Assembly: GCA_017311315.1 (NCBI GenBank)
Contig: CM029669.1
Span: 17,767,102-17,831,101 of the forward strand
Length of the DNA: 64,000 nucleotides
Direction: 5' to 3'
Origin: Dendrocalamus latiflorus
Taxonomy: Eukaryota; Streptophyta; Magnoliopsida; Poales; Poaceae
Shown here: positions 23,658 through 34,194 of the stretch, piece by piece
Layout of the letters: each line of letters starts with the position of its first letter
Position numbering within the stretch: the stretch's first letter is position 1
Translations under genes and position numbers: made by a program
Notes under the pieces: model-generated
The model's input: the letters and a program-made list of their open reading frames with translations, nothing else
What the model was told of the DNA's origin: nothing
The model's database searches: none

Positions 23658-26600
23658 TCACAAAACGAAAGCACAAGCCACAGCGAAAAGAAGTGCTGCC
23701 ACCAGTCTCCATGTACTCACACGGATCGAAATGGCACTACTGCAGTCATCATTGTTGCCGCTGAAGCATCCTGGACGGACAGTCTTGGGCACTCCACCGT
23801 CTACCTTGAAGCTGGTATTTGGCTTCCCACTGCTGAATAAGACACACCAGAAGTACGGTCCACCGCCAGAAGTGCCACTGACAGCTGCTCCCACCTCTGT
23901 GTGGTTCTTGTCATGCAGTACCTGAAGGCTCTTTGCATCGTCAATAAGGATGTCAAAGGCCTGAACTGGAGGCACGTAGTTGGACTGGCATGCCAGAAGC
24001 CTCCCAGTAATCTTGGAAAGAGTTGCAGCTTGGACGCCACAGTTTGGGGCAAATGTGTCGACAAAACTGGATTCAACAGGCTTCTTGTTTTCACCCACCT
24101 GGTTGCATTGACCCTCATATGCTTTAATGTACTGCAGAGCAATGCATCCAAGACCTTGATTATCGGCAAGAGTAGATGCCTTGCTGGCAGTGCGGTTGCT
24201 GTTGATCAATGCCACAAGCTGATCGGCAGGGTTGTCTGTAAAGGAGATAATTTGAGGATGGTAGTTTGAGAAAATTTATAAATTTCATGGTTCAAGATGC
24301 AGTGAAAACGCAAATGCATCCACGTGTGATGAGCAATCATTAGATTAAGTGTAAATGTCACGAGGACCTAAGTCAACAAATGCACAAAACACATGAATTT
24401 ACTCCAAATGCACAAGCATCAGTTGTGAGCTGCAAGGTTAACAATATCGCCGAAATTTGGGTATTTTCGTCCCTTTCATTGCCTACCGAAAGAAGTGCAG
24501 TGCGGTCAAAGTAATTCGTCTACGTTTGAATTTGGGAGCCGATGCATACAACCCCAGGACTCCACAGCGCAGCCGCCCCACACGGCCACTCCCATAGCCC
24601 AGGCCCAGCAGCACGCAAGCTGCTCTGCTCCATCCCGGTCGTCTGGCCATACGCCGCCCTGTGGATCTTGACATCTTGTCCAGCTTGGTAAGGATGCTCG
24701 CGACAAGAGTAGCAAACAACATAACAAAATCGCGAGCCTTGTCCAGTGCTTCATCATGTTGTATCCCCCTGGTACTCATGCAGATACATAGAGCATGGTT
24801 AAACAAGCATTCGGCCAAATTTTGGCCGAATTTGTCCTCATTTGAAATTTATCCAAATTTTGGTTAATTTTTGTCAAAATTCAAATGATGTTTGAATATT
24901 TCGTCCAAATTTTTAGCCGAAATGACGAAATTTTGTTCATTTCGTCTCTTTCGCTGCCCTCCAAAAGTTTTTGCAAATCGGAATATTTTTCCCTGGTGAG
25001 CTGTATGGAAGTCCTTGAGGCTTCACAATCCTAAGGTAGTAAGCCTAGCAGGTCTTGAACTAATAGGTCTTGGAGAATTGCTGACGCTACTGAGATTTGA
25101 GACAGTTCCATGTGTTAGAAATAATTTTGACTTTGAGTTCATGTCGTAGTAAAGTTCGTCTCGTATAACTCAAGTTGAAGTTGAGACCAATTTGAAGTCT
25201 GAATCGGAATAGGAGTAAGAGAGTTTTATCCCTATATATTGGGGGGACTTACCTAGTTTTGTATCTAAGAAAGAAAAGCAAGAAAGAGGGGGAGCAAATA
25301 AGAGAACAAAGAAATTCAGAAATTTCTTCCGTGTTCTCTCAGATTATTTGCCATGTGTGCGTTTTCTCCTGGATCAAAGTTGTAACAAATGGTATCAGAG
25401 CTCAGGTGCCTAACATCTCCTTGGACCTCATGGTTGCAGAAGTGCCCAATCCATATGTGAGGGGGAGATTGTTAGGAATAGTCCCACATGGATTGTGGGA
25501 GAGGAGCAAGCACAACTTATAAGTGTGAGGGAGCCCCCACCCATTGGACTAGTCTTTTGGGGGGAGAAGGCTCAATACCACTTATAAGATTGTTGCTCCA
25601 TTGCTCCGTGGGCTTAGTTGTGTTCAGCCTATTTAGACCTGTGGCCCAGTATGTAACACCATGGATTACAAGAAACACAAAGTAATACAGTAGACCACTC
25701 AGAATTAACATACCTTTAGACAGATAACTATTTTTCACAGGATGCAAATGATAAACAATAAATTAAAAACAATGAGAGCGAGTTAACAATATGTTCATGC
25801 ACATAGGTGCATGTTGGGAAAATAAGCATGAATAGTCAGGCAGAAAAGGTGAAAAACATCCGATTGTGAAGCAGGTTCGGATTGCTAGTACATATTGCTT
25901 AGCCCCATATTTCTCAGGGTGGAAAGAACTACATGGGAGATTGCATCATGTATGAAAGTCGCAACGCAGTATAGCCAGGTCTGACATTCTTTGTCAAGGG
26001 TCAACATTGGTGGTGTCATGGTCATGTTGCTAAAATATTTACTGCTAACTGAATTCAGCTGTAATGGCCCAGACATGTAAATTTATTTCCTATGGAAGAT
26101 GCAGCCATGACAATGGTACTTGATCATTTTGATATCAGACGGGCACCTGTGTTTTTTCCTTAGAAATATTGCATGGTCAGACCTGCATTTTTTTACAGCA
26201 ACAGCATATACTGAGTGTGCTACAATCTGTGCTGTTTGCAGTAACATTTGTGATTAGTCCATGTATCAGGCTGTCAATTTATATTGATAAAATTGGGTGT
26301 AATTAATATACTGAACATATTATCAAACAATTTATTTTATCAAAAATATCTAAATGGTAAACATATCATGTCTGCAACATAAGGTACACTGCAGAACCCA
26401 TGGTTTTGCCATCACACCAAATAAGCAACATTTCTGCATTTCTTTTTCTTGTCTTGTTTTTTTTTTTTTTTGCGACGAACATTCTGCATTTCAATCTCCC
26501 AAAACCTAGTCGTAATGGTTAGCGTCTTAGTGATTCCACAAACTATAATTTTTTTTAAAAGGCTTCTGCATCGGATTTTCAGAAAAATCAGGCACTACAG

Positions 26601-27874
26601 TATAACCAACAGGGTATTTCAAGACATCTCAAAAACAGTTAAAAAAATATCTCAAAAACAGAAATAGGAAAACTTGCCAACCGTCCTTATATTTTGATTC
26701 ATCGCCACTCACCAGAAATGTACATAACCTCAACCACTGTACCTACGGGGAAATTGCACATATACCCCATAGTTAGTAGGCACTTGTAAGTTTGCCCCAC
26801 ACTTAAGTGACCTTGTAATTTTGCCCCATACTTGACATGCCCCCTTATTATTTTGCCCCGTTGCCCATTTAGCTCCTATTTTAATTTTGTTTTTCATTTT
26901 TTAGGGCAGGAAAAATGCAGTAAAAAATGAAAAACGAAATTAAAATATTTTAGGCATTTAATGGACAACTTTGTAAATATTTTTTACTGCATTTTTCCTG
27001 CCCAAAAAAATGAAAAACGAAATTAAAATAGGAGCTAAATGCAGTAAAAAATGAAAAACGAAATAAGAATGTTTTAGGCATTTAATGGACAACTTTGTAA
27101 ATATTTTTTACTGCATTTTTCCTGCCCCAAAAATGAAAAACGAAATTAAAATAGGAGCTAAATAGGCAATGGGGCAAAATAATAAGGGGGCATGTCAAGT
27201 ATGGGGCAAAATTACAAGGCCACTTAAGTATGGGGCAAACTTACAAGTGCCTACTAACTATAGGGTATATGTGCAATTTCCCCCTGTACCTACAGCCTCC
27301 ATAGCAAAATTGTCACAAATCCAACAAATGAATTGGCTGGCCATGGATGCCAAAGAAAGTAAACCATGCAGTCAGGTTTCAAGCAACATGTGCCAAAGAA
27401 AGTGCACTTAACTAATTTGCTCGTTCAAGGAGGCAACTAGTTAACTACCCATACAATGAAGCTATCTTTAATGCCAAGAAAAGAAAACATGGATCATTGG
27501 AGGCTATTATGGTGATCTCCACAACCCAATTGACCCAAATGGTATAGCGTCCACCGTCTGCTCGGTCCATCTAGATACTACATCGGCCCCAACCACAAGA
27601 TCCCAATACGAGCTACACACCCCAGGACCCGGCACATCCCAAACACTCAGATCCAAACACCACTGCACCAAACTGTAAACGCTGGTCCTCAATTGGAGTA
27701 CACGCAAGTGAGAGCACAAGGAAATGCAGCACGCAACAATAACAAAGAACCTAACTCCAATTGCAGCAAGGGTGTGACAGTAAGAGCCATACTTTTGCTG
27801 TCGGCGGCCGAGGCGGCGGAGAGGAGGAGAGCCAGGAGCACGGAGGCCAGCAGCTGCCGCGCGGAGATCGCCAT
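23658..27874 (-). CDS. Small GPI-anchored secreted protein (At5g19230/At5g19250-like)
   Basis: Two exons on the minus strand (27874-27793 and 24235-23658) join in phase to 219 codons. The start MAISARQLLASVLL... is a clear signal peptide ending near AASAAD. The mature part has Cys-rich words (GLGCIALQYIKAYEG, ESSFVDTFAPNCGVQ, GRLLACQSNY, KNHTEVGAAVSG, GGPYFWCVLFSSGKPN), typical of a plant family annotated as uncharacterised GPI-anchored proteins. N-glycosylation sequons occur in INSNRTA and KNHTE. The C-terminus is a hydrophobic GPI-addition signal (LVAALLFAVACAFVL) after a Ser-rich segment. It should sit on the outer plasma membrane or wall; molecular role unknown. The single intron is 3.56 kb and holds several transposons, but the splice sites look normal (donor at 27792, acceptor at 24236). 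Confidence 0.9.
24250..25110. other. Right part of the GPI-gene intron: unclassified repeat-like DNA
   Basis: A GC-rich island (24480-24780) is followed by AT-rich DNA with repeated AATTTTGGC/GCCGAAAT words (24800-24960). Minus-strand ORFs in the island have no recognised domain. It may be a MITE or a fragment of another gene. Confidence 0.3.
25113..25658 (+). mobile_element. Deleted small LTR retrotransposon in the GPI-gene intron
   Basis: An LTR-like segment (25113-25387, TGTTAG...TGTAACA) is followed by a primer-binding site TGGTATCAGAGC (25390-25401), only about 65 bp of interior, a polypurine tract (GAGGGGGAGATT, 25460-25470) and a second LTR-like segment (25470-25658, TGTTAG...TGTAACA). 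The two LTRs do not resemble each other well, so this could be a recombinant or two nested remnants. It is antisense to the host gene. Its left LTR resembles 40884-41105. Confidence 0.55.
26747..27283. mobile_element. Mutator-type MITE with long inverted arms, in the GPI-gene intron
   Basis: About 537 bp, starting GGGGAAATTGCACATATACC and ending with its inverted copy. The arms match for well over 100 bp. Direct copies of CTGTACCTAC lie on both sides (26737-26746 and 27284-27293), consistent with a 9-bp Mutator target duplication plus one terminal base. The centre contains a second nested inverted repeat around AATGCAGTAAAAAATG. It would fold into a strong hairpin in the unspliced transcript. 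Confidence 0.88.
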
Positions 27875-28202
27875 TTTCCTGCTCACCGCGCGCGCCGGAT
27901 CAAATGCAGTTGGTTATTGAGGTATGAGAGCCTGCCTATGTCTGTGTTAAGAGCTTGACTTGATTCTGAACTAGCGGGTGGAGCTGGTTTTGGGAGCTTC
28001 TCTGTTTCCGTTTGATCTGCTGCGAGCTCGCTTTCTTTAAAGGCTTTCTTGTACGCCTACTCCACCCTCCGTGTGTCTGCTGTGTGACCTGCTGCCGTTG
28101 GCGTAGATTGCCCAAAATGCCCCTGCCGACTATTTTCGGGTAGAATGCAGCATTCCGTAAGCAAGAGGAATAATCAGAACTGACGACACGTATGGCACTG
28201 TT
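27875..28202 (-). promoter_or_regulatory. Presumed promoter and leader of the GPI-anchored protein gene
   Basis: This is the stretch directly upstream of the start codon on the minus strand. CTTTAAAG at about 28035 is the only TATA-like word I see. No other element is clear. Confidence 0.3.
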
Positions 28203-30882
28203 GCAAGTTTTTTTATTTGACTCACTAATACCCGTTTATACAAAAATGACCCTCTCTTGAGCTCAAAAAGCGAGGTAGACAATATCGGTCTTCTGTCACG
28301 TCGTCGTAGCTCGGTAGGTCGGGTGGCGTGTGGTAGGAGGCGGGCAAACAGCAGGTCGATGGACAGGCACAGTAGCAAACTGCTGCTCGACAGGCTGCTG
28401 CCAAGCTGAAATAGCTCGGCAGCCGGCCGAGAATCCTAGGCAGGTAGAAGCGGCAGCAAATACACGTGGGCAAAGGGAGAAGCGGCAGCAAGCGCGCGTG
28501 GGCACTGGGCCAAGGATTCTCACGGGGGAGTGTCCGCACACAGTTTGCCTCCGTGATCCCGTGGATAATTATATGACACGACGCGATGCAACATTATATT
28601 CTCGTTTGATTAGCGAGTTAATTACGCTGTGTTCGCGCACGTATAAAATAAAAGAGTCGTATTGCTGCCAAGCGAGAGCACAGCTATAATCTTTCACAGT
28701 TGGAACCATTATAGAGCTGGAGAATACATTCAAAAAAAAGGTATGCCTCGTTCGCATGCAAATAACGCGCTTAATATATCATTAGCATAACCATGGTTTT
28801 GTAACGTGAAATGCGTTAGGTAGCCATGTTTAGTTGATAGATGTGTTTATGTAAGTAGTCATGTTTACTTATTGTAAATAGCTGCAGAAATACGGGCCAA
28901 AAAATAGCTAAAATAATTTTATATATGTTCGCATGTGTATATTTATTTATCTCATGCAATTACATAAATCTTTAGAAAATGATGAGTTTGTATGCACTGT
29001 ACATACCTAATTAGCACTGCAATTAGTGCTAATTGCATTTAATCAGTACTAATCGCAACTAATTAGTACTAATCACAATAAATTAGTATAAGTGTGCATT
29101 TAATCAAAGCAGCGAACTGGCGTAAGAAGAAAAATGCAATTTAGGCAATATGTACGTATATATGCGGCGCGATTAGTCTCAATTGTGATCAGTTATATTT
29201 AGCACTGTTTAACACAGACATGTTATTAGGATATGGCTGCTGGTCGCGGTCTTAGAGGTGGCACGTTGCTGGACCCATCTTAGGATGGCCAGCATTGTTG
29301 TCGGGCGTGGTCGAGAGGTGAAGGATTGGCCTCCTTTGTTCCCTGGGTACCTTGGGAGGACTGGCCTCTCGATGATCGGTACATTCCAGTTCTGCAGCGG
29401 GCTGGGTTGCTGCCTATGGTGAGGATGATGGACATTAGTCAGTCCTTCGCGCTGGACTCGTCGCTTTCATCGATACTCATTGATCGGTGGAGACCAGAAC
29501 CCACACGTTTCGCTTCTGGTGGGAAAGATGACCATCACCCTACAAGATATTAAATAACACCCCGGTCTACCAATACGTGGTCATCTTGTGGTTCTAAACT
29601 CTAGATCACCCGACTAAAAGGCGTATGCTACACCAATTTGGTCATTCCATTCCGAAAAAGTCCTCTAGAGTACCACATGGGTGGCTATGGCTGTACAGGC
29701 AATACCAAGCAGACACACCTATACATGTCGTGCGGTCCCACCTAGTGGATTACTACTTGCTCTTCATGTTTGAGTGGATCATATTTCCTACGACTCAGGA
29801 AGACTTCATGTATCCTAGCTATATCAACATCACTAAGTCCCTAATAAATTTATTTGTTACCTTGTTACATATGGTTCATTGTGTACCATTCGTGTCTACT
29901 TTATTTTCGCACTTAAGTAATAGTTATGTAGCTCCTTTTTTCGCAGGCAATCGGGGAAGGGATAGAAGAGCAACGAGTGGAGGCCGACATAAGCTTAGTG
30001 GACCCCACAAAACACCCGCATCTTTGGTAGCATAACGAGTGGTATGATCGAACATACGACAGCTACGTGATCCACCAGTACGACGTGGACTACATGACAA
30101 CGGGCTTCGCTGCAGCTGACTACCGTGGACCGGAGTACCCAGGAGGTGCATCGTCCATGCAACATGTGACATTGGTGCTTACAATTATAGGTCTCATTTC
30201 AGTTCTACCTTATGTTGGCCTAACGAAATGTGTTTTCCTCTACAGGACGCCAACAATTACGTACATGACTAGGTGCACTAGTCAATTGTATGGTGCACCC
30301 ACTCCTACTCAGCCACCATCGCAATACGACTTGCATGATGTATGACGCTCTCTCGACAGGCTGACCTTCCCTTATGACCAGTTTCGTCGCCAGAGGAAGC
30401 AGATAGCGGGCAATCCTTGACCCGCTACTGCGTTCAATGCCAGCTCTTTAGTTGGGTCATGTTAATTAAAAATTTCATAAGATAAATCCACTGATGAAAA
30501 ATTATTTTCTCTTATCTTATTATACGGAGTTTAGTGTATTATTATATTTCTGTGAACCATCTAGCACACATACACATGAAAATCGTCAGTTATTGGGACG
30601 CAAACCTACTGCGTGCTCCCACAAACACACTGTGAACGCCTGGGTAGCTGCCGAGTCGTGGCCGCTCAACAACAGCCTGCCGAGCCGGGGTAGTGCAACA
30701 GGCTGCTGCCGAGCAATCACAGCTGGGTAGCTGCCTAGGCCCGCCTCACCTATCGCACGCCATGCCTCCTGCCGAGATAGGGCAGCACAGCAGGTGACAC
30801 GTGTCGCCTGCCATGTCTTCCGAGCTCGTGAAAGAAGCAATTTTTGCTAAAACGGGTGCTAGGGAGCCAAAATTAAAAAACG
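28203..30882 (+). mobile_element. Terminal-inverted-repeat element carrying a plant-mobile-domain gene
   Basis: The left end (about 28203-28262: GTTTTTTTATTTGACTCACT, then ACCCGTTTATACAAAAAT) is matched in inverted orientation near 30882-30822 (GTTTTTTAATTTTGGCTCCC, then ACCCGTTTTAGCAAAAAT). Just inside both ends lie GC-rich segments rich in GCTGCCGAGC-like words (28270-28560 and 30640-30800). A decayed plant-mobile-domain gene sits between them. PMD genes are known cargo of plant Mutator-like and Gypsy elements. I could not find a convincing target duplication, so boundaries and superfamily are tentative. Confidence 0.55.
29233..30420 (+). pseudogene. Plant mobile domain (MAIN/MAIL1-like) protein, broken
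   Basis: From an ATG at 29233 the translation, across several frames, shows PMD words: DDRYIPVLQRAGLLPMVRMM, SILIDRWRPE, MTITLQDI and later TTGFAAADYRGPEYPGG and LTFPYDQFRRQRKQIAGNP. The RWRPET-type block followed by MTxTLQDV is the hallmark of the domain. An early in-frame TAG (after about 16 codons), a frameshift after RWRPE and further stops make it non-functional. Some gaps (for example around 29830-29945 and 30175-30245) look like spliceable introns. It is the cargo of the surrounding inverted-repeat element. Confidence 0.75.
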
Positions 30883-31277
30883 TGAGCCTAGGGTGTATGA
30901 GGGCTGGTTCTTTTTGGTTTTAGCTTTAGCTTATCATTTTTTGTTACAATAACTAGCTTTTAAATGGTACGCCTTTTTAAGACGGGGTCTACAGGTAGAC
31001 TGTATCAGACACAATACCGAGTTTAACTATACCAGTCAAAATTATATGCGATTGTTTCCCTCTATATACTCACAGCCCAAACGAACCCACCGAAGAATAG
31101 ACTCACATGTCAATATGAATATTTTAGCAGTAGCGGTAGGTATCTCAAGAGGAAGTGTAACAGAGAAACACTGCAGCGTGCCTTTGGGCAAATCTTGTCC
31201 GTTGGGTCTAAAATGAACAATCTAGATCAAGTGTCGTCCCTCTTCCTCCTCACTAGCCTGCACTATGTGGCTACAGT

Positions 31278-31278
<1 letters not shown>

Positions 31279-31310
<32 letters not shown>
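31279..31310. repeat. (CT)n microsatellite
   Basis: About 32 bp of uninterrupted CT dinucleotide. The surrounding stretch from 30883 to 32890 shows no gene. It includes a T9A9 palindrome near 32041. Confidence 0.95.
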
Positions 31311-31313
<3 letters not shown>

Positions 31314-32892
31314 GTCGAGAGGATGCGTGTCCGTCAAAAGAGCAAGTTAAACAGAGAACACAGAGACCTTATGCTAGAAAAGTCAACAAAACCCAGCATA
31401 TTGTCGATTCTAAAACTAAAAAAAAACTCAGCGTACTGTCTATTCCAATGATTACTACATTGTTTTAGAAATGTTAATGTCAATGAGACGGTCCCTAACT
31501 CGACTGTCGGTGTGGTCATTTACAATGATCTTGATTTATATTTAATTAGATAATTAAGTGCACTTTTTCTGGCAATCATGTCCTCACGGGACCTTCATAG
31601 GTGACCAGCGATGTTCTTTGACAAAATGTGTCACTTTAACGAGTAGTATATCATGTGTATGTGGATGAGAGTTTTCACTTTGGGAGTGAGCAATTTGCAA
31701 CATCTCAAAGTTCTACATGGAAGGAAGTGACCAAAGTCCAAAGGCATGATGCAAATTAAGTGGAAAATATATCTTAAACTTTTTGATCTCGAACATAATG
31801 GAAGATAATGACATCAGAAGTTCGACTACACCTTTGTTCCTTTGTTATGAAGAACCGGGAAGCAGGTACTAAGAAAAAATTGAGTCAAATGCCATTTCCA
31901 GGAATATTTCCTGGGGTAGCTCCCATTTGCAAGTCAATTCTCTTCTTAATTTAACAATCTGAAACCTTTGCAATCAATTTAAAAAAATTGCGGACACTGC
32001 ATCTCACAGTCACGGGCATGAGCTATTAAGTCCAGCTACTTTTTTTTTAAAAAAAAAGGATCAAATGATAATTACATGTGAGAAGAAGAGTACGAGCTCA
32101 CAATGCATGTGCCAGTTCTTAAAGAATGCAAGCACTGCAAATTGATGACTATCTGCTTTTCTATAGCAACCAGCAAATAATAACAAGATTAGCACATGCC
32201 TAAGATTTAAGAAGCCCTTTTTTTTCTACTGATGGTTTTATGGAGGGCGAAATCCGAACGAACGTGGGGCTCTGCTTATTTGTCCGTGATGTTTGACACT
32301 AGACAGCCTAACCAATGCTACCAACCGTAATAAACTAGCACAACGGTGCATACTTACGAGGGCAGCGAGGCAATCAATGACACCACCCAGCAACCGTTAC
32401 CACAGATGCTGTAAGATTAGAAACGAAATAATCCATTTTGCATAGTTTCGTAGTCTAAAGTATTTTCAAGGACACCCGATTACAAATAGCTTTCCTGGAA
32501 AATTATGGTGCGAAATCCACACAAATGACCCCCAGTCTATGATTGATGGGAATCAAAAACTCTTACCATTAGTTAGAGAGATGTGGTATACACGTGAGTG
32601 CGAACTTTGCCTGATTTTTTAGATGAACTTTTGAATAATTTAGTTTCTCTATTAACACGATTATGTGTAATGGTAAGTTTTAGTGATTAATAACAGTTGG
32701 ATGTGTTGGACTAATATTCTTCATGACTTAATGAAATATGTCTAGGTCCCATGATAATAAGACTTTGGATGACATCATGTGTCGATGGTCATCAAGTAAT
32801 GGTTTGGGATGATGAATGGTATCATGTATCGATAGTCACCAAGCTAAAATCCCGATATGAGGGGAGTTCATTATTTGTTGATGAACAAGATA

Positions 32893-34194
32893 AGGACCAG
32901 GACTTGAAGACAAGATGATCGTCGTTGTTAAATGAAAGCTTCAAGAGGATACACAAAAGCAAAGGTATAATTGGTATAGGCTAAGGATGTGTTTTCGGTC
33001 TTTCATCTAGTCTTAATGTTTGCTTGGGAGACCAAATTGTTTATACATGTTATTGTACTATTAAGAGAGGTTTTGTCTAGTAGCTTGAGTCTCATTATAT
33101 GTTAATAGCTTAATCCTGCTTGCTCTACCTCTGTCGAGACCAAATTATTTGGATCCAAATTCTTTGTGTATTACCATACTAGTTCCAGATCAAAGTTAGT
33201 GCATATAGTTGAATAATGATGAATACATGACTAAACAATGATTTATTACAATAATAAAGAGTACCGGTCTTATAGCCACTTATTACAACTAAGGTTACAA
33301 AACTTTTTAAACTTACAAAGCACAACAGAAACAAAGTAAAACTCTAAAGATGGCCTATCAGTATACCACAGGTAATTAATTGGAGAAGCACAACCTAGTG
33401 CTCCGAACGTCCTTCATTGAAACCACACACGAAGTAGTCGTAGACTCCTTCTTTGTCTTCATAATCCTCTGAGATAATTTATAGATTTTAAGGTGAGTAC
33501 ATGGAGTACTCTGCAAGTCTTAAAAATATAGCTATTTAAATGTAAGAACCAGAACTTGAAGAGAAGGTGATCGTCGTTATTAAATGAAAGCTGCAAGAGG
33601 ATACGCAAAGCAAAGGTATAACTGGTATAGGCTAAGGATGTGTTTTTGGTCTTTCATCTGGTCTTAATATTTGCTTGGGAGACCAAATTGTTAATACATG
33701 TTATTGCACTATTAAGAGAGGTTTTGTCTAGTAGCTTAAGTCTCATTATGTGTTAATAGCTCAATCCTGGTTGCTCTACCTCTATCGAGACCAAATTATT
33801 TGGATCCAAATTCTTTGTGTACTACCATACTAGTCCTAGATCAAAGTTAGTGCACATAGTTGAACAATGATGAATGCATAACCAAACAACGCTTTATTAC
33901 AATAATAAAGAGTACCGGTCTTATAGCCACTTATTACAACTGAGGTTACAAAACCTTTCAAACTTACAAAACACAGCAGAAACAAAGTAAAACTCTGAAG
34001 ATGGCCTATCAGTATACCACAGGTAATTAATTGGAGAAGCACAACCTAGTGCTCCAAACGTCCTTCATCGAAACCACACATGAAGTAGTTGTAAACTCCT
34101 TTGTCTTCATAATCCTCTGAGATAATTTATAGATTTCAAGGTGAGTACATGGAGTACTCTGCAAGTCTTAAAAATATAGCTATTTAAATGTAAG
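32893..34194. repeat. Tandem duplication, two copies of about 650 bp
   Basis: 32893-33546 and 33545-34194 are near-identical along their whole length (for example GAGTACCGGTCTTATAGCCA in both), with scattered substitutions and small indels. The right copy runs into the Gypsy-type LTR sequence to its right, and the unit has LTR-like character on the minus strand. No coding sequence is convincing. Confidence 0.92.
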
